Shown: positions 1 through 5,772, numbered from the stretch's first letter. The stretch is DNA of 6,481 bases from an uncultured Eubacteriales bacterium (GCA_900554485.1 USHO01000064.1:1-6481), one strand, 5' to 3'. Notes: generated from the letters alone by a model not told the origin. A program made the numbers and translations.

Positions 1-1730
1 TCGCGAGGGGTAAAGCGGCGATAATCGTCGGAGACCCCAAACAGTTGCCGCCGACGGCATTTTTCAACTCAAACCGCGTCGACGAAGACGAGATCGAGAC
101 CGAAGACATGGAAAGCGTACTCGACGACTGTCTTGCGCTCGGCGTCGAAGAACGCCACCTCGTATGGCATTACCGCAGTAAGCACGAAAGTCTTATAGCG
201 TTTTCCAACGCCGCGTATTACGGCAATAAACTCTGCACGTTCCCGTCGCCCGACGCGCCGGACAGCAGGGTGAAGTTCGCTTACGTCGAAGACGGCGTTT
301 ACGATCGCGGATTTACCAAACGCAACAAAGCCGAGGCAGAATCTCTTATAGCCGAGGTCATAAGACGGCTGAAAGACCCTGTTCTGTCACGGTCGAGCAT
401 AGGCGTTGTTACTTTCTCCGGCGTGCAGAAAGATTATATCGAACGCAAATTGTCCGCCGCGATAACTGCGGCAAAACTGGAAGAAAAGGCTTACGATCGC
501 GACGAGCCGATTTTCGTCAAGAACCTGGAAAACGTACAGGGCGACGAACGCGACGTCGTGTTGTTCTCGGTATGTTACGGTCCCGACAGAAACGGCAGAA
601 TATCGCTCAATTTCGGACCGCTCAATCAGGCGGGCGGCTGGCGCAGGCTTAACGTCGCAGCGTCGAGAGCAAGAGAAGAGATGGTCGTATTTTCGTCGAT
701 ACGCGGCGCGATGATAGATCTTTCAAAGACAAACAGTAAAGGTGTTGCGGGGCTTAAAGCATTCCTCGATTTTGCCGAAAAGGGCAAGACCTCGCTTGCC
801 GTGTCTTCGGTCGACGTGGCAAAGAGAAAAGCGGGACTCGGCAAATATATAGCCGCCGCATTGTCGCAATACGGTTACGAATGCCGCTACGACGTCGGCG
901 TTTCCGACTTCAAGATAGACGTCGCCGTTCTCGACCCCAAGAACAAACACAGATACATACTTGCCGTGATGTGCGACGGTACCGACAGATTCTCCGTAAA
1001 AGACAGAAACGTGTTGCAGATTCAGACGCTTAAACGCAACAACTGGAACGTAATACGCGTTTTCTCCGTCAACTACTTCAATAACCCGAAACGCGAAATC
1101 AAACGCATAAAGGATATGCTCGATCGTATCACCGGCAGAGACAAGAAAGCGGGTTCGGGCGTGTCGAGGGCTCAGAAACCGTATAAATACGCCAACCTTA
1201 CCCAGTTGTGCGCGTCCGCCGATTACGTTACTTCCGGCGAAAACGACGCCGAGATCGTCTCGAGACTCAAAGCCGTCGTGGCGGCGGAAGAGCCTATATC
1301 CGAGGACTTCCTTATACGCAGGACGTTGTCGACGCTGGGCGTGATAAAGTACGGCAATAAGGTGGAAAACCGTATACTCGCGCTGATACAGACATGCGGT
1401 TTCAGACGAGAGAAGACAATGGGCGCGTATTATTACCGTAAGACGGATAAACCGATAAGTTTCGATAAATTCAGAGTCGAAACGGGCGATCGCGCCGCAA
1501 GACGGTTCGAGACCGATTATACCCCGTATGAAATCATCGCTCTTGTCAAAGCCGCGCTCGAAGATAAAGTCGCGCTGTATACCGACGAGATATTCAACGT
1601 CGCGTGCGTCGTGCTCAGAATTTCACGCCCCGGTGAAAAATTCGCGGCGTACATAAACGACTGCGTGACGCTCGGCGAAGAACGCGGTTTGTTCGTGCGT
1701 TCGGTATCCGACCGTATATCTCTTGCCTGA
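1..1730 (+). CDS. DUF4011-type SF1 helicase with Vsr-like nuclease domain and DUF3320-like tail (5' end outside window)
   Basis: This is the C-terminal 575 residues of a large protein; the frame is open to the window edge (first whole codon at base 3), so the true start lies upstream. Residues are counted from that codon. Helicase motif III, GDPKQLPPT, is at 10-18, and the residues before it (RGKAAIIV) fit the strand after a Walker B motif that is off-window. Motif IV-like HYRSKHES is at 56-63, motif V VQGDERD at 178-184 and motif VI NVAASRARE at 217-225, the pattern of Upf1/DNA2-like superfamily 1B helicases. Residues of about 273-375 resemble the Vsr/DUF559-like PD-(D/E)XK fold: IDVAV, then AVMCDG at 321-326, then a WNVIRVFSVNYFNNP strand. 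Residues of about 403-570 contain two winged-helix-like units resembling DUF3320. The family normally exceeds 1000 residues with DUF4011 at the N terminus. A role in DNA handling or phage defence is inferred from the family style only. The usual Glu before Cys-Asp-Gly in the nuclease motif is Met here. Confidence 0.88.
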   Translation, partial: ARGKAAIIVGDPKQLPPTAFFNSNRVDEDEIETEDMESVLDDCLALGVEERHLVWHYRSKHESLIAFSNAAYYGNKLCTFPSPDAPDSRVKFAYVEDGVYDRGFTKRNKAEAESLIAEVIRRLKDPVLSRSSIGVVTFSGVQKDYIERKLSAAITAAKLEEKAYDRDEPIFVKNLENVQGDERDVVLFSVCYGPDRNGRISLNFGPLNQAGGWRRLNVAASRAREEMVVFSSIRGAMIDLSKTNSKGVAGLKAFLDFAEKGKTSLAVSSVDVAKRKAGLGKYIAAALSQYGYECRYDVGVSDFKIDVAVLDPKNKHRYILAVMCDGTDRFSVKDRNVLQIQTLKRNNWNVIRVFSVNYFNNPKREIKRIKDMLDRITGRDKKAGSGVSRAQKPYKYANLTQLCASADYVTSGENDAEIVSRLKAVVAAEEPISEDFLIRRTLSTLGVIKYGNKVENRILALIQTCGFRREKTMGAYYYRKTDKPISFDKFRVETGDRAARRFETDYTPYEIIALVKAALEDKVALYTDEIFNVACVVLRISRPGEKFAAYINDCVTLGEERGLFVRSVSDRISLA

Positions 1731-1745
1731 CCCAAGAAATATTTA

Positions 1746-1762
1746 AGCCCCGCGCCGGGGTT
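1746..1762 (+). terminator. G+C hairpin after the helicase gene, weak terminator candidate
   Basis: CCCCG (1748-1752) pairs with CGGGG (1756-1760) around a CGC loop, and A-U and G-U pairs can extend the stem to 1746/1762. It begins 15 bases after the helicase stop codon, the right place for a terminator, but no T-run follows: the next bases are CGTCCGGGC and then an A-rich stretch. A second pairing of GCCC (1747-1750) with GGGC (1768-1771) is possible. It may slow polymerase or protect the 3' end rather than terminate. Confidence 0.3.
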
Positions 1763-1799
1763 CGTCCGGGCATAAAAAATTAAAAAAGGAATCGTTATA

Positions 1800-2186
1800 A
1801 TGGCGAATTGTTTCGAGTACGGCGAAAAGGAGACCGGATATTTGAAATCGAGAGATGCGCGCCTTGCCGGAGTGATCGATAAAATCGGACATATCGAACG
1901 GGTTAATACCAGACGTATAAGCCGCGAGCGCAACGACGTATTAGTCAAAAATACGTCGTCAGACCACGGTTCGTTTTATTCTTGGCTGGCATACCGCCAC
2001 CGAAAAATAGATAAGAAATTATTTGAAAAATACCGTCGCAGATTTTCGCCGTATTGCAGCGTCGCGAGTTTGTATTTATGGGCTGTCGCGGGCGGAGCGA
2101 TACCCGAACTTAAAGACCCGGCGTCGAAAAAGACGAACAAACGGCAGACCGCCGTACAGAAAGCGCGTATGGGAAATAATGCTTGA
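1800..2186 (+). pseudogene. Internally deleted AlkA-type DNA-3-methyladenine glycosylase remnant
   Basis: The frame encodes 128 residues with a good ribosome binding site (AGGA at 1787-1790, 9 bases before ATG). Residues 5-34 (FEYGEKETGYLKSRDARLAG through IDKIGHIER) match the N terminus of the DNA-3-methyladenine glycosylase 2 family as I know it from Clostridia. Residues of about 65-111 (YRHRKIDKKLFEKYRRRF, then SPYCSVASLYLWAVAGGAIP) match the C terminus of the same family. Intact proteins are about 210-230 residues. The middle is missing, including the QQIS region, the helix-hairpin-helix and the catalytic Asp loop, and about 30 unalignable residues (35-64) replace it. At 1903-1917 another frame reads LIPDV, which fits the family sequence expected after GHIER, and a stop codon follows, so a frameshift and a deletion are both likely. 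It cannot act as a base-excision glycosylase. It might still be translated. Recognition of both ends is from memory of the family, not a search. Confidence 0.72.
1933..1959 (+). repeat. Perfect 10-bp inverted repeat inside the glycosylase remnant
   Basis: ACGACGTATT (1933-1942) and AATACGTCGT (1950-1959) are perfect reverse complements separated by AGTCAAA. The hairpin lies in the middle of the segment that aligns with neither end of the glycosylase. No T-run follows on the + strand and none is positioned to make a reverse terminator. It may be part of the deletion scar or a small inserted palindrome. Confidence 0.7.
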
Positions 2187-2282
2187 AATTCCGTGTTTCG
2201 GAATTGATCATACCGGCCATACGGTAACGGGATAAACCGACGGACGCCGGTCTTATATGCTGCGGATTGAATTTTCAAGCAT
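2179..2282 (+). repeat. Long-range 10-bp inverted repeat spanning the glycosylase stop codon and the terminator loop
   Basis: ATGCTTGAAA (2179-2188) is the exact reverse complement of TTTCAAGCAT (2273-2282). The left arm covers the TGA stop (2184-2186) of the glycosylase remnant and the right arm lies in the loop of the terminator. Two shorter perfect hairpins sit between them: AATTCCG/CGGAATT (2187-2193/2199-2205, which shares two bases with the left arm) and TACCG/CGGTA (2211-2215/2222-2226). In RNA the long pairing would enclose the left strand of the terminator stem (2241-2252) but not its right strand (2289-2299), so the two folds exclude each other. It could alternatively be the ends of a 104-bp element, although I see no target-site duplication. 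Confidence 0.5.
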
Positions 2283-2303
2283 GTTTCGGACCGGTGTTTT
2301 TTT
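2242..2303 (+). terminator. Intrinsic terminator between the glycosylase remnant and ecfA1
   Basis: The stem pairs 2242-2252 (GGACGCCGGTC) with 2289-2299 (GACCGGTGTTT), with G-U wobbles at 2246/2295, 2243/2298 and 2242/2299 and otherwise Watson-Crick pairs. Seven Ts (2297-2303) follow. The 36-base loop folds further: ATGC (2257-2260) pairs with GCAT (2279-2282), and TTGA (2267-2270) with TCAA (2275-2278) around ATTT. It would end transcription from the helicase/glycosylase side just before the ecfA1 promoter and so separate the two transcription units. Confidence 0.72.
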
Positions 2304-2304
2304 A

Positions 2305-2333
2305 TTGCAAATTAAAGGATTTTGTGGTACAAT
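2305..2333 (+). promoter_or_regulatory. Sigma-A promoter for the ecfA1-ecfA2-ecfT-truA operon
   Basis: A -35 box TTGCAA (2305-2310) and a -10 box TACAAT (2328-2333) are 17 bases apart, and an extended -10 TGG lies directly before the -10 box (2325-2327). The promoter begins right after the T-run of the upstream terminator. Transcription should start at about 2339-2341, on or next to the ATG at 2341, which implies a leaderless or nearly leaderless ecfA1 mRNA. Confidence 0.62.
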
Positions 2334-2340
2334 GCATTCT

Positions 2341-3189
2341 ATGAACGCAGTGAATATCGAAAATTTAACTTTCGCATACCCCGCGAGAGAGGGCGAAACC
2401 GCAAGGAACGTGCTTTGCGGTTTGTCGCTGAAAATCGAAAAGGGCGAATTCGTTTCTCTGATCGGGTCCAACGGCAGCGGCAAATCTACGCTTTCGAGGC
2501 TTATAAACGGGCTGTTGCAGCCCACGTCGGGCAGCGTGGAAGTTTTCGGTTGTCCGACGTCGGATAAAAATCTTCTGTTCGATATAAGAAAACGCGTAGG
2601 CACGGTATTTCAGAACCCGGACAATCAGCAGGTCGCGTCGATAGTCGAAGACGATATAGCGTTCGGACCCGAAAATATCGGTATGCCGCGCGAAAAAACC
2701 CGCGAACGCATAGATTACGTGCTGAAAGTCACCGATATGGAAAACTTCCGCGAAACGGAAGTCGCAAGACTTTCAGGCGGGCAGAAACAGAGAGTCGCCA
2801 TTGCCGGCGCGCTTGCGATCGACCCCGAAATTCTCATTCTCGACGAGGCTACTTCCATGCTCGACCCCAAAGGCAGGGCGGAGGTTATGTCGGTTGTCAG
2901 AGATCTGAACAAAAACGAGGGATTGACGGTAATAAACATAACGCACTATATGGACGAGGCCGTGGGCTCCGATAAGATACTCGTTCTTCACGGCGGAAAA
3001 ATCGCCGTCGAAGGAACTCCGGAGGAGATATTCGTCAAAAAGGCGGCTATAAAAGAGGCGGGGCTGGAACTTCCGCGCGCGGCGTCTCTTGCCGAAAAAC
3101 TGTCAGCCGTCGGCGTGAATTTAAGCGGATTGATTCTGACAAAGGAGGAACTTGCCAAACAGTTATGCGAATCGTTGCGGAAAATTTAA
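2341..3189 (+). CDS. ecfA1: Energy-coupling factor transporter ATP-binding protein EcfA1
   Basis: This 282-residue ABC ATPase powers an energy-coupling factor importer for vitamins or metals. It acts on the cytoplasmic face as a heterodimer with EcfA2, docked on EcfT. Walker A GSNGSGKST is at 42-50, the Q-loop in VFQNPDNQ at 89-96, the signature LSGGQ at 144-148, Walker B ILILDE at 164-169 with catalytic Glu169, the D-loop at about 174-176 and the switch His at 201. The FQNPDNQ Q-loop and the C-terminal tail of about 65 residues fit EcfA1 rather than a generic importer ATPase. I chose ATG 2341 because family homology begins a few residues later. The frame is open further upstream, but that extension crosses the terminator and promoter. 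In-frame ATG 2332 (MHSMNAV) is an alternative, with AAAGGA at 2314-2319 lying 12 bases before it. GTG 2350 is also possible. The 3' end overlaps ecfA2 by 25 bases. Confidence 0.94.
   Translation: MNAVNIENLTFAYPAREGETARNVLCGLSLKIEKGEFVSLIGSNGSGKSTLSRLINGLLQPTSGSVEVFGCPTSDKNLLFDIRKRVGTVFQNPDNQQVASIVEDDIAFGPENIGMPREKTRERIDYVLKVTDMENFRETEVARLSGGQKQRVAIAGALAIDPEILILDEATSMLDPKGRAEVMSVVRDLNKNEGLTVINITHYMDEAVGSDKILVLHGGKIAVEGTPEEIFVKKAAIKEAGLELPRAASLAEKLSAVGVNLSGLILTKEELAKQLCESLRKI
3141..3150 (+). promoter_or_regulatory. Ribosome binding site for ecfA2, unusually far from its start
   Basis: AAAGGAGGAA lies inside the end of ecfA1. The AGGAGG core (3143-3148) is 16 bases before ATG 3165, well beyond the usual 5-10. 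No closer in-frame ATG, GTG or TTG exists between them. AACT (3149-3152) can pair with AGTT (3161-3164), a small hairpin that could shorten the effective distance. Translational coupling with ecfA1 through the 25-base overlap is likely to help initiation. Confidence 0.65.
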
Positions 3190-4043
3190 GTTTCTCTTAC
3201 AATAAAAAAACGGCGTTCCGTTCCGACGCGTTAAAAGACGTGTCTCTTACGATAGAAGAAGGCGATTTTTACGGGATAATCGGGCATACCGGCAGCGGTA
3301 AAAGTACGTTCGTGCAGCATCTTAACGCATTGCTCCCGGTGCAGAGCGGTAAATTGACGATGGGTGACGTTACGATCGTCGGCGGAAAGAAAACCGATAA
3401 AAAACTGCTGAAATCCCTGCGGTCGAAAGTCGGCATGGTCTTTCAGTATCCCGAATATCAACTGTTTGCCGAAACCGTCGGCAAAGACGTGGCTTTCGGC
3501 TATAAAAACTTCAACCCCGACGCCAAAGACGAAGAGGTAAACGCGGCTGTGGAACGCGCGCTTACGCTTGTCGGCATAGATCCGTCGCTTATGAATAAAT
3601 CGCCGTTTGAACTCTCCGGCGGACAGAAAAGACGCGTCGCGATAGCGGGCGTCATAGTAACCTCGCCTGAAGTTCTGGTGCTCGACGAACCGGTTGCGGG
3701 GCTCGACCCCCGCGGTAAACGCGATCTTATGCGGCTGTTGCGCGAACTTAAAAACGGGGCGTGCAAGACGGTGGTCATCGTTTCGCACGATATGGACGAG
3801 GTTGCCGAAAACTGTAACCGCGCCGCCGTATTTTCGGACGGCAGAGTCGTCGGCGAGGGAACGACGAAAGAGATTTTTGATCGCGGCGAAGAACTTTCTT
3901 CGCTCCGTCTCGGCGTTCCGCTTACGGCGTATCTTAGCGGCGAGCTCGGTCGGCAAGGAATAAATCTCGATCTCTCAGACTATACCGAAGACGGTTTCGT
4001 CTCGGCGGTCGAAAAATATATAACCCGAGACATAAGGCGGTAA
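3165..4043 (+). CDS. ecfA2: Energy-coupling factor transporter ATP-binding protein EcfA2
   Basis: This 292-residue ABC ATPase is the second nucleotide-binding subunit of the ECF module, and pairs with EcfA1 and EcfT. Walker A GHTGSGKST is at 40-48, the Q-loop in VFQYPEYQLF at 92-101, the signature LSGGQ at 150-154, Walker B VLVLDE at 170-175 with catalytic Glu175, the D-loop GLDP at 179-182 and the switch His at 208 (VSHDMDEVA). The FQYPEYQLF Q-loop and the GHTGSGKST P-loop are typical of EcfA2 and separate it from EcfA1. The C-terminal 65 or so residues form the usual dimerising tail and the length is normal for the family. It overlaps the end of ecfA1 by 25 bases in another frame, and ecfT starts 4 bases after its stop codon, so the three subunits are probably made in step. 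No active-site residue is missing. Confidence 0.95.
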   Translation: MRIVAENLSFSYNKKTAFRSDALKDVSLTIEEGDFYGIIGHTGSGKSTFVQHLNALLPVQSGKLTMGDVTIVGGKKTDKKLLKSLRSKVGMVFQYPEYQLFAETVGKDVAFGYKNFNPDAKDEEVNAAVERALTLVGIDPSLMNKSPFELSGGQKRRVAIAGVIVTSPEVLVLDEPVAGLDPRGKRDLMRLLRELKNGACKTVVIVSHDMDEVAENCNRAAVFSDGRVVGEGTTKEIFDRGEELSSLRLGVPLTAYLSGELGRQGINLDLSDYTEDGFVSAVEKYITRDIRR

Positions 4044-4047
4044 ACGA

Positions 4048-4872
4048 ATGTTAAGCGACGTATCGTTCGGCAGGTATTATCCTGGGAAATCGTTTGTCCA
4101 CAAAATGGACCCCAGAATTAAACTTCTGCTGCTTATAGCCTATATAGTTATGATTTTCATGGCGAAGAATTTTCTTTCGCTCGGGTTAGCCGTACTCTTT
4201 TTATGTATTGTGACGGCGTTTTCGGGCGTGCCTGTCGGCTCTGTGCTGAAAAGCATAAAAGGCGTCATATTTCTCGTGTTGTTTACGGCGACGCTGAACG
4301 TTTTGTTTTACGATAAAAAATCTGGCGATACGGTTTACTTCTGGGTCGTCACGAAAGAGGGACTTATAAACGCGGCGTTTCTGGCAATCAGGCTTATAAC
4401 TCTGGTTGCCGGCAGTTCCATGCTGACGCTTACTACCACGCCCGTAAATCTGACGGACGGTATAGAAAGTCTGCTGAAACCGCTGACGTATATAAAATTC
4501 CCCGTGCACGAACTCGCGTTGATTATGTCTATCGCGCTGAGGTTCATACCTACGCTCGCATCCGAGACCGACAGGATAATGAACGCACAGAAGGCGAGGG
4601 GCGCGGACTTTGAAAGCGGAAACGTTTTCAAACGGATAAAATCGCTCATCCCCGTGCTTATACCGTTGCTTGTCAGCGCGTTCCGCCGCGCGGACGAACT
4701 CGGCGACGCAATGGAGGCAAGGTGCTATGCCGGCAGTAAAAACAGAGTTAAATATAAAAAGCTCAGGCTCGGCTGGAGAGACCCGCTCGGCGCTTTGATT
4801 ACGGCGGCGTTTCTGACGGGGGTCGTACTCCTTAATATCTACTACGCGCAGATTATAGCGTTATTCGTATGA
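4048..4872 (+). CDS. ecfT: Energy-coupling factor transporter transmembrane protein EcfT
   Basis: This 274-residue membrane protein links the two ATPases to an exchangeable substrate-binding S component. It begins with the family-typical hydrophilic segment (GRYYPGKSFVHKMDPRIKLL at 8-27). Hydrophobic stretches at about 24-58 (probably two helices), 68-87, 105-127, 155-170, 198-211 and 246-273 fit the usual membrane topology. The two coupling-helix signatures that insert into the ATPase grooves are AQKARGADF (Ala-Arg-Gly at 183-185) and AMEARCYAG (Ala-Arg-Cys at 224-226). The start is set by AAGGCGG at 4034-4040, 7 bases upstream. The last bases overlap truA as ATGA. No S-component gene lies nearby, which points to a shared (group II) module; the substrate cannot be told from this window. 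Confidence 0.95.
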   Translation: MLSDVSFGRYYPGKSFVHKMDPRIKLLLLIAYIVMIFMAKNFLSLGLAVLFLCIVTAFSGVPVGSVLKSIKGVIFLVLFTATLNVLFYDKKSGDTVYFWVVTKEGLINAAFLAIRLITLVAGSSMLTLTTTPVNLTDGIESLLKPLTYIKFPVHELALIMSIALRFIPTLASETDRIMNAQKARGADFESGNVFKRIKSLIPVLIPLLVSAFRRADELGDAMEARCYAGSKNRVKYKKLRLGWRDPLGALITAAFLTGVVLLNIYYAQIIALFV

Positions 4873-5606
4873 GAATAGTTCTGAAAGTCGAATACGACGG
4901 AACGGATTTCTGCGGCTGGCAGGTTCAGCCCGACGGAGTATCCGTACAGGGCGTCATAGAGGACGCCGTTCAAAAACTGACGGGCGAAAAGATTTCGGTC
5001 ATAGGCAGCGGAAGAACCGACTCCGGAGTTCATGCGGCGGGGCAGGTCGCGCACTTCGACGTGTCTGCCGACAGAATTCCGCCCGAAAAATATGCGTGCG
5101 CGCTTAACGCGTTTCTGCCGTCGGGAGTGAAAATTCTCGAAAGCGGACTTGCGAAAGACGGATTTCACGCAAGGTTTTCGGCAAAGCGCAAGACTTACGG
5201 ATACAGACTCTACGTTTCGCCGTGCATCCGTCCGCTTAAAGACAGGTACGCCGTCGACATCCGTTACGACGCGGACGTCGGGCGTATGAACGAGGCATGC
5301 GCGTATCTTGTCGGCAGGCACGATTTCAGATGTTTTCTGGCGAGCAATTCGTCGGTAAAAGATACCGTAAGGGAAATTTATTCGGCAGAGGTCTCGCGCA
5401 GCGGAGACGATATTTTATTTACGGTTTCCGGCAACGGTTTTTTATATAATATGGTAAGAATCATCGTCGGCACGCTGCTTAAAATCGGCGTCGGCGAACT
5501 CGCCCCCTCGGATATGAAAAATATTCTGAACGGCGGCAGGCGTGAACTCGCCGGGAAGACCATGCCGGCAAGAGGTCTGACGCTTTTAAGCGTAGAATAC
5601 GAATAA
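4869..5606 (+). CDS. truA: tRNA pseudouridine synthase A (tRNA pseudouridine 38-40 synthase)
   Basis: This 245-residue cytoplasmic enzyme converts uridines at positions 38, 39 and 40 in the anticodon stem-loop of many tRNAs to pseudouridine. The N terminus (LKVEYDGTDFCGWQVQP at 5-21) is typical of the family. The catalytic loop is GRTDSGVHA at 48-56, with Asp51 as the nucleophile. The motif FHARFSAKRKTYGYRL follows at about 98-113, and GNGFLYNMVRIIVGTLL near residue 195 is the conserved C-terminal active-site helix. Length and motifs are complete. The ATG overlaps the ecfT stop codon as ATGA, so translation is probably coupled. The placement after the ecf genes is conserved in many Bacillota and need not mean a shared function. 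No convincing intrinsic terminator follows, so some read-through into rplM is possible. Confidence 0.97.
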   Translation: MRIVLKVEYDGTDFCGWQVQPDGVSVQGVIEDAVQKLTGEKISVIGSGRTDSGVHAAGQVAHFDVSADRIPPEKYACALNAFLPSGVKILESGLAKDGFHARFSAKRKTYGYRLYVSPCIRPLKDRYAVDIRYDADVGRMNEACAYLVGRHDFRCFLASNSSVKDTVREIYSAEVSRSGDDILFTVSGNGFLYNMVRIIVGTLLKIGVGELAPSDMKNILNGGRRELAGKTMPARGLTLLSVEYE

Positions 5607-5615
5607 TTTTGACGA

Positions 5616-5643
5616 TTTTTCGCATAAGCGTCGAAAAACGCTT
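5616..5643 (+). repeat. Two competing short hairpins just before the rplM promoter
   Basis: TTTTTCG (5616-5622) can pair with CGAAAAA (5632-5638), and AAGCGT (5626-5631) can pair with ACGCTT (5638-5643); the two use overlapping bases. The second arm runs into the -35 box of the rplM promoter. Neither has a T-run after it on the + strand, so I do not call a terminator for truA. A 12-base palindrome, CGCTTTTAAGCG (5581-5592), lies close by within the end of truA. Confidence 0.4.
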
Positions 5644-5670
5644 GACAAAGACGATCAAATTTAATAAAAT
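5642..5670 (+). promoter_or_regulatory. Strong sigma-A promoter for rplM-rpsI
   Basis: A consensus -35 box TTGACA (5642-5647) lies 17 bases from a -10 box TAAAAT (5665-5670). Transcription should start near 5677, leaving a leader of about 95 bases before rplM. The near-consensus match fits a highly expressed ribosomal protein operon that is separate from the ecf-truA operon. Confidence 0.8.
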
Positions 5671-5676
5671 ATACGG

Positions 5677-5772
5677 GCATTATAAGGAAAGGTGCGCAAG
5701 ACGACTTAGCCCCTCGAACGGCGACTGAACTTATATAACGAATTATATAATCACGATTTTTGGAGATTCACG
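5677..5772 (+). ncRNA. Candidate L13 (rplM) autoregulatory mRNA leader
   Basis: The 96-base untranslated leader lies between the promoter start site and rplM ATG. Bacillota rplM operons are known to carry an L13-binding leader at this place, and E. coli L13 represses its own mRNA; assigning this leader to that class is inference. A perfect 8-bp hairpin, TTATATAA (5731-5738), CGAA loop, TTATATAA (5743-5750), stands 12 bases before the ribosome binding site GGAG (5762-5765). Upstream, GGC (5676-5678) could pair with GCC (5709-5711), closing a purine-rich segment (AAGGAAAGG at 5684-5692 and GCAAGACGAC at 5696-5705). There is no terminator-like T-run, so control of translation would be the likelier mechanism. 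Confidence 0.5.

Noticed and set aside
45..1730. TTG at 45 as the start of the helicase gene
   Set aside because: The frame is open to the window edge and the residues before it (VGDPKQ) are part of helicase motif III, so this is an internal Leu codon of a gene that begins upstream.
1796..1801. TATAAT as a -10 box for the glycosylase remnant
   Set aside because: It overlaps the start codon at 1800 and has no -35 box at the proper distance (1773-1778 is A-rich), so it would not produce the gene's mRNA.
2187..2205. AATTCCG/CGGAATT hairpin as the terminator of the glycosylase remnant
   Set aside because: No T-run follows (GATCATACC), and a much better terminator ends at 2303.
1976..2278. 100-codon - strand frame across the glycosylase remnant and the terminator
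   Set aside because: It runs through the terminator and opposite the conserved glycosylase C terminus, without a ribosome binding site or family resemblance.
2257..2340. ATG 2257 as the start of ecfA1
   Set aside because: The extra 28 residues cross the terminator and the promoter and do not resemble any EcfA1 N terminus.
3231..3956. 241-codon open frame on the - strand within ecfA2
   Set aside because: It lies wholly opposite a clear ecfA2 gene, has a low-complexity basic composition and no recognisable motif; it is a shadow frame caused by codon bias.
5692..5709. Short leader peptide frame starting at GTG after AAGGAAAG
   Set aside because: It has only five codons and the purine stretch is too close to the GTG; a structured ribosomal leader explains the segment better.
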